Shown: in pieces, positions 22,626 to 36,100 of the stretch | Layout of the letters: every line of letters begins with the position of its first letter | Numbering within the stretch: the first letter of the stretch is position 1 | Assembly: GCA_963680875.1 (NCBI GenBank) | Contig: OY804579.1 | Coordinates: forward strand, 30,427,804 to 30,491,803 | Origin: Bathymodiolus brooksi | Lineage: Eukaryota; Mollusca; Bivalvia; Mytilida; Modiolidae | DNA length: 64,000 nucleotides | Direction of reading: 5' to 3' | Notes under the pieces: model-generated | Databases searched by the model: none | The model's input: the letters and a program-made list of their open reading frames with translations, nothing else | What the model was told of the DNA's origin: nothing | Made by a program: the position numbers and the translations under genes

Positions 22626-23873
22626 ACTCGTACACTAAAGTTTTCTTACCACAAGTAACTCGTACTTGAAAGATTTATTACCACAAGTAACTCGTACACT
22701 AAAGTTTTCTTACCACAAGTAACTCGTACACTAAAGTTTTCTTACCACAAGTAACTCGTACACTAAAGTTTTCTTACCACAAGTAACTCGTACTCTAAAG
22801 TTTTCTTACCACAAGTAACTCGTACACTAAAGTTTTCTTACCACAAGTAACTTGTACTTGAAAGATTTATTACCACAAGTAACTCGTACACTAAAGTTTT
22901 CTTACCACAAGTAACTCGTACACTAAAGTTTTCTTACCACAAGTAACTCGTACACTAAAGTTTTCTTACCACAAGTAACTCGTACTCTAAAGTTTTCTTA
23001 CCACAAGTAACTCGTACACTAAAGTTTTCTTACCACAAGTAACTCGTACTCTAAAGTTTTCTTACCACAAGTAACTCGTACACTAAAGTTTTCTTACCAC
23101 AAGTAAATCGTACTCTAAAGTTTTCTTACCACAAGTAACTCGTACACTAAAGTTTTCTTACCACAAGTAACTCGTACTCTAAAGTTTTGCTACCACAAGT
23201 AACTCGTACACTAAAGTTTTCTTACCACAAGTAACTCGTACTCTAAAGTTTTCTTACCACAAGTAACTCGTACACTAAAGTTTTCTTACCACAAGTAACT
23301 CGTACTCTAAAGTTTTCTTACCACAAGTAACTCGTACACTAAAGTTTTCTTACCACAAGTAAATCGTACTCTAAAGTTTTCTTACCACAAGTAACTCGTA
23401 CACTAAAGTTTTCTTACCACAAGTAACTCGTACTCTAAAGTTTTGCTACCACAAGTAACTCGTACACTAAAGTTTTCTTACTACAAGTAACTCGTACACT
23501 AAAATTTTCTTACCACAAGTAACTCGTACTCTAAAGTGTTCTTACCACAAGTAACTCGTACACTAAAGTTTTCATACCACAAGTAACTCGTACTTGAAAT
23601 ATTTATTACCACAAGTAACTCGTACACTAATGTTTTCTTACCACAAGTAACTCGTACACTAAAGATTTCTTACCACAAGTAACTCGTATTCTAAAGTTTT
23701 CTTACCACAAGTAACTCGTACACTAAAGTTTTCTTACCACAAGTAACTCGTACACTAAAGTTTTCTTACCACAAGAAACTCGTACTCTAAAGTTTTCTTA
23801 CTACAAGTAACTCGTACACTAAAGTTTTCTTACCACAAGTAACTCGAACTCTAAAGTTTTCTTACCACAAGTA

Positions 23874-23904
23874 ACTCATAAACTAAAGTTTGTTACCACA
23901 AGTA
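23874..23904 (+). repeat. ACTCATAAAC 31-bp monomer (type J), landmark
   Basis: A 31-bp monomer in which the CpG is changed to CA (CTCAT for CTCGT), followed by AAACTAAAGTTTGTTACC. It is usually preceded by a CGAACTCT monomer. Positions found: 23874, 25823, 27133, 29977, 30391, 31925, 34769, 44870, 46308, 48961, 49375, 50781, 53625, 55446, 58099, 58513, 59919 and 62763. The spacing pattern (2,844 bp four times and 414 bp three times) made the large repeats visible. An older-looking relative with ACTCATACAC lies at 3710, 5661 and 11194. Confidence 0.92.
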
Positions 23905-26741
23905 ACTCGTACTCTAAAGTTTTCTTACCACAAGTAACTCGTACACTAAAATTTTCTTACTACAAGTAACTCGTACTTGAAAGAATTATTACCACAAGTA
24001 ACTCGTACACTAAAGTTTTCTTACCTCAAGTAACTCGTACACTAAAGTTTTCTTACCACAAGTAACTCGTACACTAAAATTTTCTTACCACAAGTAACTA
24101 GTACACTAAAGTTTCTTACCACAAGAGTCTCGTACTCGAAAGTTATATTACAACAAGTATCTCGTACACGAAAGTTTTCTTACCACAAGTAACTCGTACT
24201 CTTAAGTTTTCTTACTACAAGTAACTCGTACACTAAAATTTTCTTACCACAAGTAACTCGTACTCTAAAGTGTTCTTACCACAAGTAACTCGTACACTAA
24301 AGTTTTCTTACCACAAGTAACTCGTACTTGAAATATTTATTACCACAAGTAACTCGTACACTAATGTTTTCTTACCACAAGTAACTCGTACACTAAAGAT
24401 TTCTTACCACAAGTAACTCGTATTCTAAAGTTTTCTTACCACAAGTAACTCGTACACTAAAGTTTTCTTACCACAAGTAACTCGTACACTAAAGTTTTCT
24501 TACCACAAGTAACTCGTACTCTAAAGTTTTCTTACTACAAGTAACTCGTACACTAAAGTTTTCTTACCACAAGTAACTCGAACTCTAAAGTTTTCTTACC
24601 ACAAGTAACTCGTACACTACAGTTTTCTTACCACAAGTAACTCGTACTTGAAAGATTTATTACCACAAGTAACTCGTACACTAAAGTTTTCTTACCACAA
24701 GTAACTCGTACACTAAAGTTTTCTTACCACAAGTAACTCGTACACTAAAGTTTTCTTACCACAAGTAACTCGTACTCTAAAGTTTTCTTACCACAAGTAA
24801 CTCGTACACTAAAGTTTTCTTACCACAAGTAACTCGTACTTGAAAGATTTATTACCACAAGTAACTCGTACACTAAAGTTTTCTTACCACAAGTAACTCG
24901 TACACTAAAGTTTTCTTACCACAAGTAACTCGTACACTAAAGTTTTCTTACCACAAGTAACTCGTACTCTAAAGTTTTCTTACCACAAGTAACTCGTACA
25001 CTAAAGTTTTCTTACCACAAGTAACTCGTACTCTAAAGTTTTCTTACCACAAGTAACTCGTACACTAAAGTTTTCTTACCACAAGTAACTCGTACTCTAA
25101 AGTTTTGCTACCACAAGTAACTCGTACACTAAAGTTTTCTTACCACAAGTAACTCGTACTTGAAAGATTTATTACCACAAGTAACTCGTACACTAAAGTT
25201 TTCTTACCTCAAGTAACTCGTACACTAAAGTTTTCTTACCACAAGTAATTCGTACTCTAAAGTTTTCTTACCACAAGTAACTCGTACACTAAAATTTTCT
25301 TACCGCAAGTAACTCGTACACTAAAGTTTCTTACCACAAGTAACTCGTACTCGAAAGTTATATTACAACAAGTATCTCGTACACGAAAGTTTTCTTACCA
25401 CAAGTAACTCGTACTCTTAAGTTTTCTTACTACAAGTAACTCGTACACTAAAATTTTCTTACCACAAGTAACTCGTACTCTAAAGTTTTCTTACCACAAG
25501 TAACTCGTACACTAAAGTTTTCTTACCACAAGTAACTCGTACTTGAAATATTTATTACCACAAGTAACTCGTACACTAATGTTTTCTTACCACAAGTAAC
25601 TCGTACACTAAAGATTTCTTACCACAAGTAACTCGTATTCTAAAGTTTTCTTACCACAAGTAACTCGTACACTAAAGTTTTCTTACCACAAGTAACTCGT
25701 ACACTAAAGTTTTCTTACCACAAGAAACTCGTACTCTAAAGTTTTCTTACTACAAGTAACTCGTACACTAAAGTTTTCTTACCACAAGTAACTCGAACTC
25801 TAAAGTTTTCTTACCACAAGTAACTCATAAACTAAAGTTTGTTACCACAAGTAACTCGTACTCTAAAGTTTTCTTACCACAAGTAACTCGTAGACTAAAA
25901 TTTTCTTACTACAAGTAACTCGTACTTGAAAGAATTATTACCACAAGTAACTCGTACACTAAAGTTTTCTTACCTCAAGTAACTCGTACACTAAAGTTTT
26001 CTTACCACAAGTAACTCGTACACTAAAATTTTCTTACCACAAGTAACTAGTACACTAAAGTTTCTTACCACAAGAGTCTCGTACTCGAAAGTTATATTAC
26101 AACAAGTATCTCGTACACGAAAGTTTTCTTACCACAAGTAACTCGTACACTAAAGTTTTCTTACCACAAGTAACTCGTACTTGAAAGATTTATTACCACA
26201 AGTAACTCGTACACTAAAGTTTTCTTACCACAAGTAACTCGTACACTAAAGTTTTCTTACCACAAGTAACTCGTACACTAAAGTTTTCTTACCACAAGTA
26301 ACTCGTACTCTAAAGTTTTCTTACCACAAGTAACTCGTACACTAAAGTTTTCTTACCACAAGTAACTTGTACTTGAAAGATTTATTACCACAAGTAACTC
26401 GTACACTAAAGTTTTCTTACCACAAGTAACTCGTACACTAAAGTTTTCTTACCACAAGTAACTCGTACACTAAAGTTTTCTTACCACAAGTAACTCGTAC
26501 TCTAAAGTTTTCTTACCACAAGTAACTCGTACACTAAAGTTTTCTTACCACAAGTAACTCGTACTCTAAAGTTTTGCTACCACAAGTAACTCGTACACTA
26601 AAGTTTTCTTACCACAAGTAACTCGTACTTGAAAGATTTATTACCACAAGTAACTCGTACACTAAAGTTTTCTTACCTCAAGTAACTCGTACACTAAAGT
26701 TTTCTTACCACAAGTAACTCGTACTCTTAAGTTTTCTTACT

Positions 26742-29700
26742 ACAAGTAACTCGTACACTAAAATTTTCTTACCACAAGTAACTCGTACTCTAAAGTGTTC
26801 TTACCACAAGTAACTCGTACACTAAAGTTTTCATACCACAAGTAACTCGTACTTGAAATATTTATTACCACAAGTAACTCGTACACTAATGTTTTCTTAC
26901 CACAAGTAACTCGTACACTAAAGATTTCTTACCACAAGTAACTCGTATTCTAAAGTTTTCTTACCACAAGTAACTCGTACACTAAAGTTTTCTTACCACA
27001 AGTAACTCGTACACTAAAGTTTTCTTACCACAAGAAACTCGTACTCTAAAGTTTTCTTACTACAAGTAACTCGTACACTAAAGTTTTCTTACCACAAGTA
27101 ACTCGAACTCTAAAGTTTTCTTACCACAAGTAACTCATAAACTAAAGTTTGTTACCACAAGTAACTCGTACTCTAAAGTTTTCTTACCACAAGTAACTCG
27201 TACACTAAAATTTTCTTACTACAAGTAACTCGTACTTGAAAGAATTATTACCACAAGTAACTCGTACACTAAAGTTTTCTTACCTCAAGTAACTCGTACA
27301 CTAAAGTTTTCTTACCACAAGTAACTCGTACACTAAAATTTTCTTACCACAAGTAACTAGTACACTAAAGTTTCTTACCACAAGAGTCTCGTACTCGAAA
27401 GTTATATTACAACAAGTATCTCGTACACGAAAGTTTTCTTACCACAAGTAACTCGTACTCTTAAGTTTTCTTACTACAAGTAACTCGTACACTAAAATTT
27501 TCTTACCACAAGTAACTCGTACTCGAAAGTGTTCTTACCACAAGTAACTCGTACACTAAAGTTTTCTTACCACAAGTAACTCGTACTTGAAATATTTATT
27601 AGCACAAGTAACTCGTACACTAATGTTTTCTTACCACAAGTAACTCGTACACTAAAGATTTCTTACCACAAGTAACTCGTATTCTAAAGTTTTCTTACCA
27701 CAAGTAACTCGTACACTAAAGTTTTCTTACCACAAGTAACTCGTACACTAAAGTTTTCTTACCACAAGTAACTCGTACTCTAAAGTTTTCTTACTACAAG
27801 TAACTCGTACACTAAAGTTTTCTTACCACAAGTAACTCGAACTCTAAAGTTTTCTTACCACAAGTAACTCGTACACTACAGTTTTCTTACCACAAGTAAC
27901 TCGTACTTGAAAGATTTATTACCACAAGTAACTCGTACACTAAAGTTTTCTTACCACAAGTAACTCGTACACTAAAGTTTTCTTACCACAAGTAACTCGT
28001 ACACTAAAGTTTTCTTACCACAAGTAACTCGTACTCTAAAGTTTTCTTACCACAAGTAACTCGTACACTAAAGTTTTCTTACCACAAGTAACTCGTACTT
28101 GAAAGATTTATTACCACAAGTAACTCGTACACTAAAGTTTTCTTACCACAAGTAACTCGTACACTAAAGTTTTCTTACCACAAGTAACTCGTACACTAAA
28201 GTTTTCTTACCACAAGTAACTCGTACTCTAAAGTTTTCTTACCACAAGTAACTCGTACACTAAAGTTTTCTTACCACAAGTAACTCGTACTCTAAAGTTT
28301 TCTTACCACAAGTAACTCGTACACTAAAGTTTTCTTACCACAAGTAACTCGTACTCTAAAGTTTTGCTACCACAAGTAACTCGTACACTAAAGTTTTCTT
28401 ACCACAAGTAACTCGTACTTGAAAGATTTATTACCACAAGTAACTCGTACACTAAAGTTTTCTTACCTCAAGTAACTCGTACACTAAAGTTTTCTTACCA
28501 CAAGTAATTCGTACTCTAAAGTTTTCTTACCACAAGTAACTCGTACACTAAAATTTTCTTACCGCAAGTAACTCGTACACTAAAGTTTCTTACCACAAGT
28601 AACTCGTACTCGAAAGTTATATTACAACAAGTATCTCGTACACGAAAGTTTTCTTACCACAAGTAACTCGTACTCTTAAGTTTTCTTACTACAAGTAACT
28701 CGTACACTAAAATTTTCTTACCACAAGTAACTCGTACTCTAAAGTTTTCTTACCACAAGTAACTCGTACACTAAAGTTTTCTTACCACAAGTAACTCGTA
28801 CTTGAAATATTTATTACCACAAGTAACTCGTACACTAATGTTTTCTTACCACAAGTAACTCGTACACTAAAGATTTCTTACCACAAGTAACTCGTATTCT
28901 AAAGTTTTCTTACCACAAGTAACTCGTACACTAAAGTTTTCTTACCACAAGTAACTCGTACACTAAAGTTTTCTTACCACAAGTAACTCGTACTCTAAAG
29001 TTTTCTTACTACAAGTAACTCGTACACTAAAGTGTTCTTACCACAAGTAACTCGAACTCTAAAGTTTTCTTACCACAAGTAACTCGTACACTAAAGTTTT
29101 CTTACCACAAGTAACTCGTACTTGAAAGATTTATTACCACAAGTAACTCGTACACTAAAGTTTTCTTACCACAAGTAACTCGTACACTAAAGTTTTCTTA
29201 CCACAAGTAACTCGTACTCTAAAGTTTTGCTACCACAAGTAACTCGTACACTAAAGTTTTCTTACCACAAGTAACTCGTACTTGAAAGATTTATTACCAC
29301 AAGTAACTCGTACACTAAAGTTTTCTTACCACAAGTAACTCGTACACTAAAGTTTTCTTACCACAAGTAACTCGTACTCTAAAGTTTTCTTACCACAAGT
29401 AACTCGTACACTAAAGTTTTCTTACCACAAATAACTCGTACACTAAAGTTTTCTTACCACAAGTAACTCATAAACGAAAGTTTTTCTACCACAAGTATCT
29501 CGTACTCTAAAGTTTTCTTACCACAAGTAACTCGTACACTAAAATTTTCTTACCACAAGTAACTCGTACTTGAAAGAATTATTACCACAAGTAACTCGTA
29601 CACTAAAGTTTTCTTACCTCAAGTAACTCGTACACTAAAGTTTTCTTACCACAAGTAACTCGTACACTAAAATTTTCTTACCACAAGTAACTCGTACACT

Positions 29701-32700
29701 AAAGTTTCTTACCACAAGTATCTCGTACTCTTAAGTTTTCTTACCACAAGTAACTCGTACTCTTAAGTTTTCTTACCACAAGTAACTCGTACTCTAAAGT
29801 TTTCTTACCACAAGTAACTCGTACACTAAAGTTTTCTTACCACAAGTAACTCGTACACTAAAGTTTTCTTACCACAAGTAACTCGTACTCTAAAGTTTTC
29901 TTACTACAAGTAACTCGTACACTAAAGTTTTCTTACCACAAGTAACTCGAACTCTAAAGTTTTCTTACCACAAGTAACTCATAAACTAAAGTTTGTTACC
30001 ACAAGTAACTCGTACTCTAAAGTTTTCTTACCACAAGTAACTCGTACACTAAAATTTTCTTACTACAAGTAACTCGTACTTGAAAGAATTATTACCACAA
30101 GTAACTCGTACACTAAAGTTTTCTTACCTCAAGTAACTCGTACACTAAAGTTTTCTTACCACAAGTAACTCGTACACTAAAATTTTCTTACCACAAGTAA
30201 CTCGTACACTAAAGTTTCTTACCAGAAGAGTCTCGTACTCGAAAGTTATATTACAACAAGTATCTCGTACACGAAAGTTTTCTTACCACAAGTAACTCGT
30301 ACTCTTAAGTTTTCTTACTACAAGTAACTCGTACACTAAAATTTTCTTACCACAAGTAACTCGAACTCTAAAGTTTTCTTACCACAAGTAACTCATAAAC
30401 TAAAGTTTGTTACCACAAGTAACTCGTACTCTAAAGTTTTCTTACCACAAGTAACTCGTACACTAAAATTTTCTTACTACAAGTAACTCGTACTTGAAAG
30501 AATTATTACCACAAGTAACTCGTACACTAAAGTTTTCTTACCTCAAGTAACTCGTACACTAAAGTTTTCTTACCACAAGTAACTAGTACACTAAAGTTTC
30601 TTACCACAAGAGTCTCGTACTCGAAAGTTATATTACAACAAGTATCTCGTACACGAAAGTTTTCTTACCACAAGTAACTCGTACACTAAAGTTTTCTTAC
30701 CACAAGTAACTCGTACTTGAAAGATTTATTACCACAAGTAACTCGTACACTAAAGTTTTCTTACCACAAGTAACTCGTACACTAAAGTTTTCTTACCACA
30801 AGTAACTCGTACACTAAAGTTTTCTTACCACAAGTAACTCGTACTCTAAAGTTTTCTTACCACAAGTAACTCGTACACTAAAGTTTTCTTACCACAAGTA
30901 ACTTGTACTTGAAAGATTTATTACCACAAGTAACTCGTACACTAAAGTTTTCTTACCACAAGTAACTCGTACACTAAAGTTTTCTTACCACAAGTAACTC
31001 GTACACTAAAGTTTTCTTACCACAAGTAACTCGTACTCTAAAGTTTTCTTACCACAAGTAACTCGTACACTAAAGTTTTCTTACCACAAGTAACTCGTAC
31101 TCTAAAGTTTTCTTACCACAAGTAACTCGTACACTAAAGTTTTCTTACCACAAGTAAATCGTACTCTAAAGTTTTCTTACCACAAGTAACTCGTACACTA
31201 AAGTTTTCTTACCACAAGTAACTCGTACTCTAAAGTTTTGCTACCACAAGTAACTCGTACACTAAAGTTTTCTTACCACAAGTAACTCGTACTCTAAAGT
31301 TTTCTTACCACAAGTAACTCGTACACTAAAGTTTTCTTACCACAAGTAACTCGTACTCTAAAGTTTTCTTACCACAAGTAACTCGTACACTAAAGTTTTC
31401 TTACCACAAGTAAATCGTACTCTAAAGTTTTCTTACCACAAGTAACTCGTACACTAAAGTTTTCTTACCACAAGTAACTCGTACTCTAAAGTTTTGCTAC
31501 CACAAGTAACTCGTACACTAAAGTTTTCTTACTACAAGTAACTCGTACACTAAAATTTTCTTACCACAAGTAACTCGTACTCTAAAGTGTTCTTACCACA
31601 AGTAACTCGTACACTAAAGTTTTCATACCACAAGTAACTCGTACTTGAAATATTTATTACCACAAGTAACTCGTACACTAATGTTTTCTTACCACAAGTA
31701 ACTCGTACACTAAAGATTTCTTACCACAAGTAACTCGTATTCTAAAGTTTTCTTACCACAAGTAACTCGTACACTAAAGTTTTCTTACCACAAGTAACTC
31801 GTACACTAAAGTTTTCTTACCACAAGAAACTCGTACTCTAAAGTTTTCTTACTACAAGTAACTCGTACACTAAAGTTTTCTTACCACAAGTAACTCGAAC
31901 TCTAAAGTTTTCTTACCACAAGTAACTCATAAACTAAAGTTTGTTACCACAAGTAACTCGTACTCTAAAGTTTTCTTACCACAAGTAACTCGTACACTAA
32001 AATTTTCTTACTACAAGTAACTCGTACTTGAAAGAATTATTACCACAAGTAACTCGTACACTAAAGTTTTCTTACCTCAAGTAACTCGTACACTAAAGTT
32101 TTCTTACCACAAGTAACTCGTACACTAAAATTTTCTTACCACAAGTAACTAGTACACTAAAGTTTCTTACCACAAGAGTCTCGTACTCGAAAGTTATATT
32201 ACAACAAGTATCTCGTACACGAAAGTTTTCTTACCACAAGTAACTCGTACTCTTAAGTTTTCTTACTACAAGTAACTCGTACACTAAAATTTTCTTACCA
32301 CAAGTAACTCGTACTCTAAAGTGTTCTTACCACAAGTAACTCGTACACTAAAGTTTTCTTACCACAAGTAACTCGTACTTGAAATATTTATTACCACAAG
32401 TAACTCGTACACTAATGTTTTCTTACCACAAGTAACTCGTACACTAAAGATTTCTTACCACAAGTAACTCGTATTCTAAAGTTTTCTTACCACAAGTAAC
32501 TCGTACACTAAAGTTTTCTTACCACAAGTAACTCGTACACTAAAGTTTTCTTACCACAAGTAACTCGTACTCTAAAGTTTTCTTACTACAAGTAACTCGT
32601 ACACTAAAGTTTTCTTACCACAAGTAACTCGAACTCTAAAGTTTTCTTACCACAAGTAACTCGTACACTACAGTTTTCTTACCACAAGTAACTCGTACTT

Positions 32701-35150
32701 GAAAGATTTATTACCACAAGTAACTCGTACACTAAAGTTTTCTTACCACAAGTAACTCGTACACTAAAGTTTTCTTACCACAAGTAACTCGTACACTAAA
32801 GTTTTCTTACCACAAGTAACTCGTACTCTAAAGTTTTCTTACCACAAGTAACTCGTACACTAAAGTTTTCTTACCACAAGTAACTCGTACTTGAAAGATT
32901 TATTACCACAAGTAACTCGTACACTAAAGTTTTCTTACCACAAGTAACTCGTACACTAAAGTTTTCTTACCACAAGTAACTCGTACACTAAAGTTTTCTT
33001 ACCACAAGTAACTCGTACTCTAAAGTTTTCTTACCACAAGTAACTCGTACACTAAAGTTTTCTTACCACAAGTAACTCGTACTCTAAAGTTTTCTTACCA
33101 CAAGTAACTCGTACACTAAAGTTTTCTTACCACAAGTAACTCGTACTCTAAAGTTTTGCTACCACAAGTAACTCGTACACTAAAGTTTTCTTACCACAAG
33201 TAACTCGTACTTGAAAGATTTATTACCACAAGTAACTCGTACACTAAAGTTTTCTTACCTCAAGTAACTCGTACACTAAAGTTTTCTTACCACAAGTAAT
33301 TCGTACTCTAAAGTTTTCTTACCACAAGTAACTCGTACACTAAAATTTTCTTACCGCAAGTAACTCGTACACTAAAGTTTCTTACCACAAGTAACTCGTA
33401 CTCGAAAGTTATATTACAACAAGTATCTCGTACACGAAAGTTTTCTTACCACAAGTAACTCGTACTCTTAAGTTTTCTTACTACAAGTAACTCGTACACT
33501 AAAATTTTCTTACCACAAGTAACTCGTACTCTAAAGTTTTCTTACCACAAGTAACTCGTACACTAAAGTTTTCTTACCACAAGTAACTCGTACTTGAAAT
33601 ATTTATTACCACAAGTAACTCGTACACTAATGTTTTCTTACCACAAGTAACTCGTACACTAAAGATTTCTTACCACAAGTAACTCGTATTCTAAAGTTTT
33701 CTTACCACAAGTAACTCGTACACTAAAGTTTTCTTACCACAAGTAACTCGTACACTAAAGTTTTCTTACCACAAGTAACTCGTACTCTAAAGTTTTCTTA
33801 ATACAAGTAACTCGTACACTAAAGTGTTCTTACCACAAGTAACTCGAACTCTAAAGTTTTCTTACCACAAGTAACTCGTACACTAAAGTTTTCTTACCAC
33901 AAGTAACTCGTACTTGAAAGATTTATTACCACAAGTAACTCGTACACTAAAGTTTTCTTACCACAAGTAACTCGTACACTAAAGTTTTCTTACCACAAGT
34001 AACTCGTACTCTAAAGTTTTGCTACCACAAGTAACTCGTACACTAAAGTTTTCTTACCACAAGTAACTCGTACTTGAAAGATTTATTACCACAAGTAACT
34101 CGTACACTAAAGTTTTCTTACCACAAGTAACTCGTACACTAAAGTTTTCTTACCACAAGTAACTCGTACTCTAAAGTTTTCTTACCACAAGTAACTCGTA
34201 CACTAAAGTTTTCTTACCACAAGTAACTCGTACACTAAAGTTTTCTTACCACAAGTAACTCATAAACGAAAGTTTTTCTACCACAAGTATCTCGTACTCT
34301 AAAGTTTTCTTACCACAAGTAACTCGTACACTAAAATTTTCTTACCACAAGTAACTCGTACTTGAAAGAATTATTACCACAAGTAACTCGTACACTAAAG
34401 TTTTCTTACCTCAAGTAACTCGTACACTAAAGTTTTCTTACCACAAGTAACTCGTACACTAAAATTTTCTTACCACAAGTAACTCGTACACTAAAGTTTC
34501 TTACCACAAGTATCTCGTACTCTTAAGTTTTCTTACCACAAGTAACTCGTACTCTTAAGTTTTCTTACCACAAGTAACTCGTACTCTAAAGTTTTCTTAC
34601 CACAAGTAACTCGTACACTAAAGTTTTCTTACCACAAGTAACTCGTACACTAAAGTTTTCTTACCACAAGTAACTCGTACTCTAAAGTTTTCTTACTACA
34701 AGTAACTCGTACACTAAAGTTTTCTTACCACAAGTAACTCGAACTCTAAAGTTTTCTTACCACAAGTAACTCATAAACTAAAGTTTGTTACCACAAGTAA
34801 CTCGTACTCTAAAGTTTTCTTACCACAAGTAACTCGTACACTAAAATTTTCTTACTACAAGTAACTCGTACTTGAAAGAATTATTACCACAAGTAACTCG
34901 TACACTAAAGTTTTCTTACCTCAAGTAACTCGTACACTAAAGTTTTCTTACCACAAGTAACTCGTACACTAAAATTTTCTTACCACAAGTAACTCGTACA
35001 CTAAAGTTTCTTACCAGAAGAGTCTCGTACTCGAAAGTTATATTACAACAAGTATCTCGTACACGAAAGTTTTCTTACCACAAGTAACTCGTACTCTTAA
35101 GTTTTCTTACTACAAGTAACTCGTACACTAAAATTTTCTTACCACAAGTA
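26742..35150 (+). repeat. 4,792-bp tandem pair
   Basis: Unit 1 begins about 26,742 and unit 2 about 31,534; matching lasts to about 35,150. Marks at 4,792: TCATACC (26831 and 31623), type J (27133 and 31925; 29977 and 34769), ACCGCAAG (28561 and 33353), ACTCATAAACG (29466 and 34258). 4,792 equals 150 monomers minus eight, and I count eight 31-mers between 27133 and 31925. At about 35,150 unit 2 continues with GTGTTC while unit 1 has a CGAACTCT plus type J insertion at about 30,358. This pair is the ancestor-like form of the 9,138-bp unit further right. Confidence 0.9.
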
Positions 35151-36100
35151 ACTCGTACTCTAAAGTGTTCTTACCACAAGTAACTCGTACACTAAAGTTT
35201 TCTTACCTCAAGTAACTCGTACTTGAAATATTTATTACCACAAGTAACTCGTACACTAATGTTTTCTTACCACAAGTAACTCGTACACTAAAGATTTCTT
35301 ACCACAAGTAACTCGTATTCTAATGTTTTCTTACCACAAGTAACTCGTACACTAAAGTTTTCTTACCACAAGTAACTCGTACACTAAAGTTTTCTTACCA
35401 CAAGTAACTCGAACTCTAAAGTTTTCTTACCACAAGTAACTCGTACACTAAAGTTTTCTTACCACAAGTAACTCGTACTTGAAAGATTTATTACCACAAG
35501 TAACTCGTACACTAAAGTTTTCTTACCACAAGTAACTCGTACACTAAAGTTTTCTTACCACAAGTAACTCGTACACTAAAGTTTTCTTACCACAAGTAAC
35601 TCGTACTCCAAAGTTTTCTTACCACAAGTAACTCGTACACTAAAGTTTTCTTACCACAAGTAACTCGTACTTGAAAGATTTATTACCACAAGTAACTCGT
35701 ACACTAAAGTTTTCTTACCACAAGTAACTCGTACACTAAAGTTTTCTTACCACAAGTAACTCGTACACTAAAGTTTTCTTACCACAAGTAACTCGTACTC
35801 TAAAGTTTTCTTACCACAAGTAACTCGTACACTAAAGTTTTCTTACCACAAGTAACTCGTACACGAAAGTTTTTTTACCACAAGTAACTCGTACACTAAA
35901 GTTTTCTTACCACAAGTAAATCGTACTCTAAAGTTTTCTTACCACAAGTAACTCGTACACTAAAGTTTTCTTACCTCAAGTAACTCGTACACTAAAGTTT
36001 TCTTACCACAAGTAATTCGTACTCTAAAGTTTTCTTACCACAAGTAACTCGTACACTAAAATTTTCTTACCACAAGTAACTCGTACACTAAAGTTTCTTA
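26990..36100 (+). repeat. Older relative of the 9,138-bp unit
   Basis: This stretch runs parallel to 46.17-55.3 kb with an offset that changes in steps: 19,175 at the first type J (27133 to 46308), 18,984 at the next two (29977 to 48961; 30391 to 49375), then 18,856 (31925 to 50781; 34769 to 53625; 35599 to 54455; 35855 to 54711). The steps are 191 bp (six monomers less one base) and 128 bp (four monomers), each a clean gain or loss of whole monomers. The order of all other marks is the same, so one derives from the other or both from a shared parent. Confidence 0.85.
29466..29497 (+). repeat. ACTCATAAACG monomer with TTTTTCTACC tail
   Basis: A 32-bp monomer with the CpG at 4-5 lost (CTCAT) but a new one gained (ACGAAAG), and with a T5 run before CTACC. 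It lies 511 bp before a type J monomer each time: 29466, 34258, 48450, 53114, 57588 and 62252. Looser relatives with GTTTTGTTACC are at 36622 and 43047. It divides the 9,138-bp unit into 4,664 and 4,474 bp. Confidence 0.9.

Larger units (their letters stand above)
22531..25730 (+). repeat. 8,051-bp-offset duplication, left copy (partner 30,582-33,780)
   Basis: Exact offset of 8,051 bp at the ACTAG monomer (22531 and 30582), the ACTCATAAAC 31-mer (23874 and 31925), the next ACTAG (24097 and 32148), CTACAG (24608 and 32659) and ACCGCAAG (25302 and 33353). 8,051 equals 252 monomers minus 13 bases; I count 13 monomers of 31 bp in 22531-30581. The copies part at about 25.73 kb, where this one has a GAAACTCG junction and the other has CTTAATAC. 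A shorter 1,949-bp step is present too: ACTCATAAAC at 23874 and 25823, ACTAG at 24097 and 26046 (61 monomers minus three). Confidence 0.88.
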
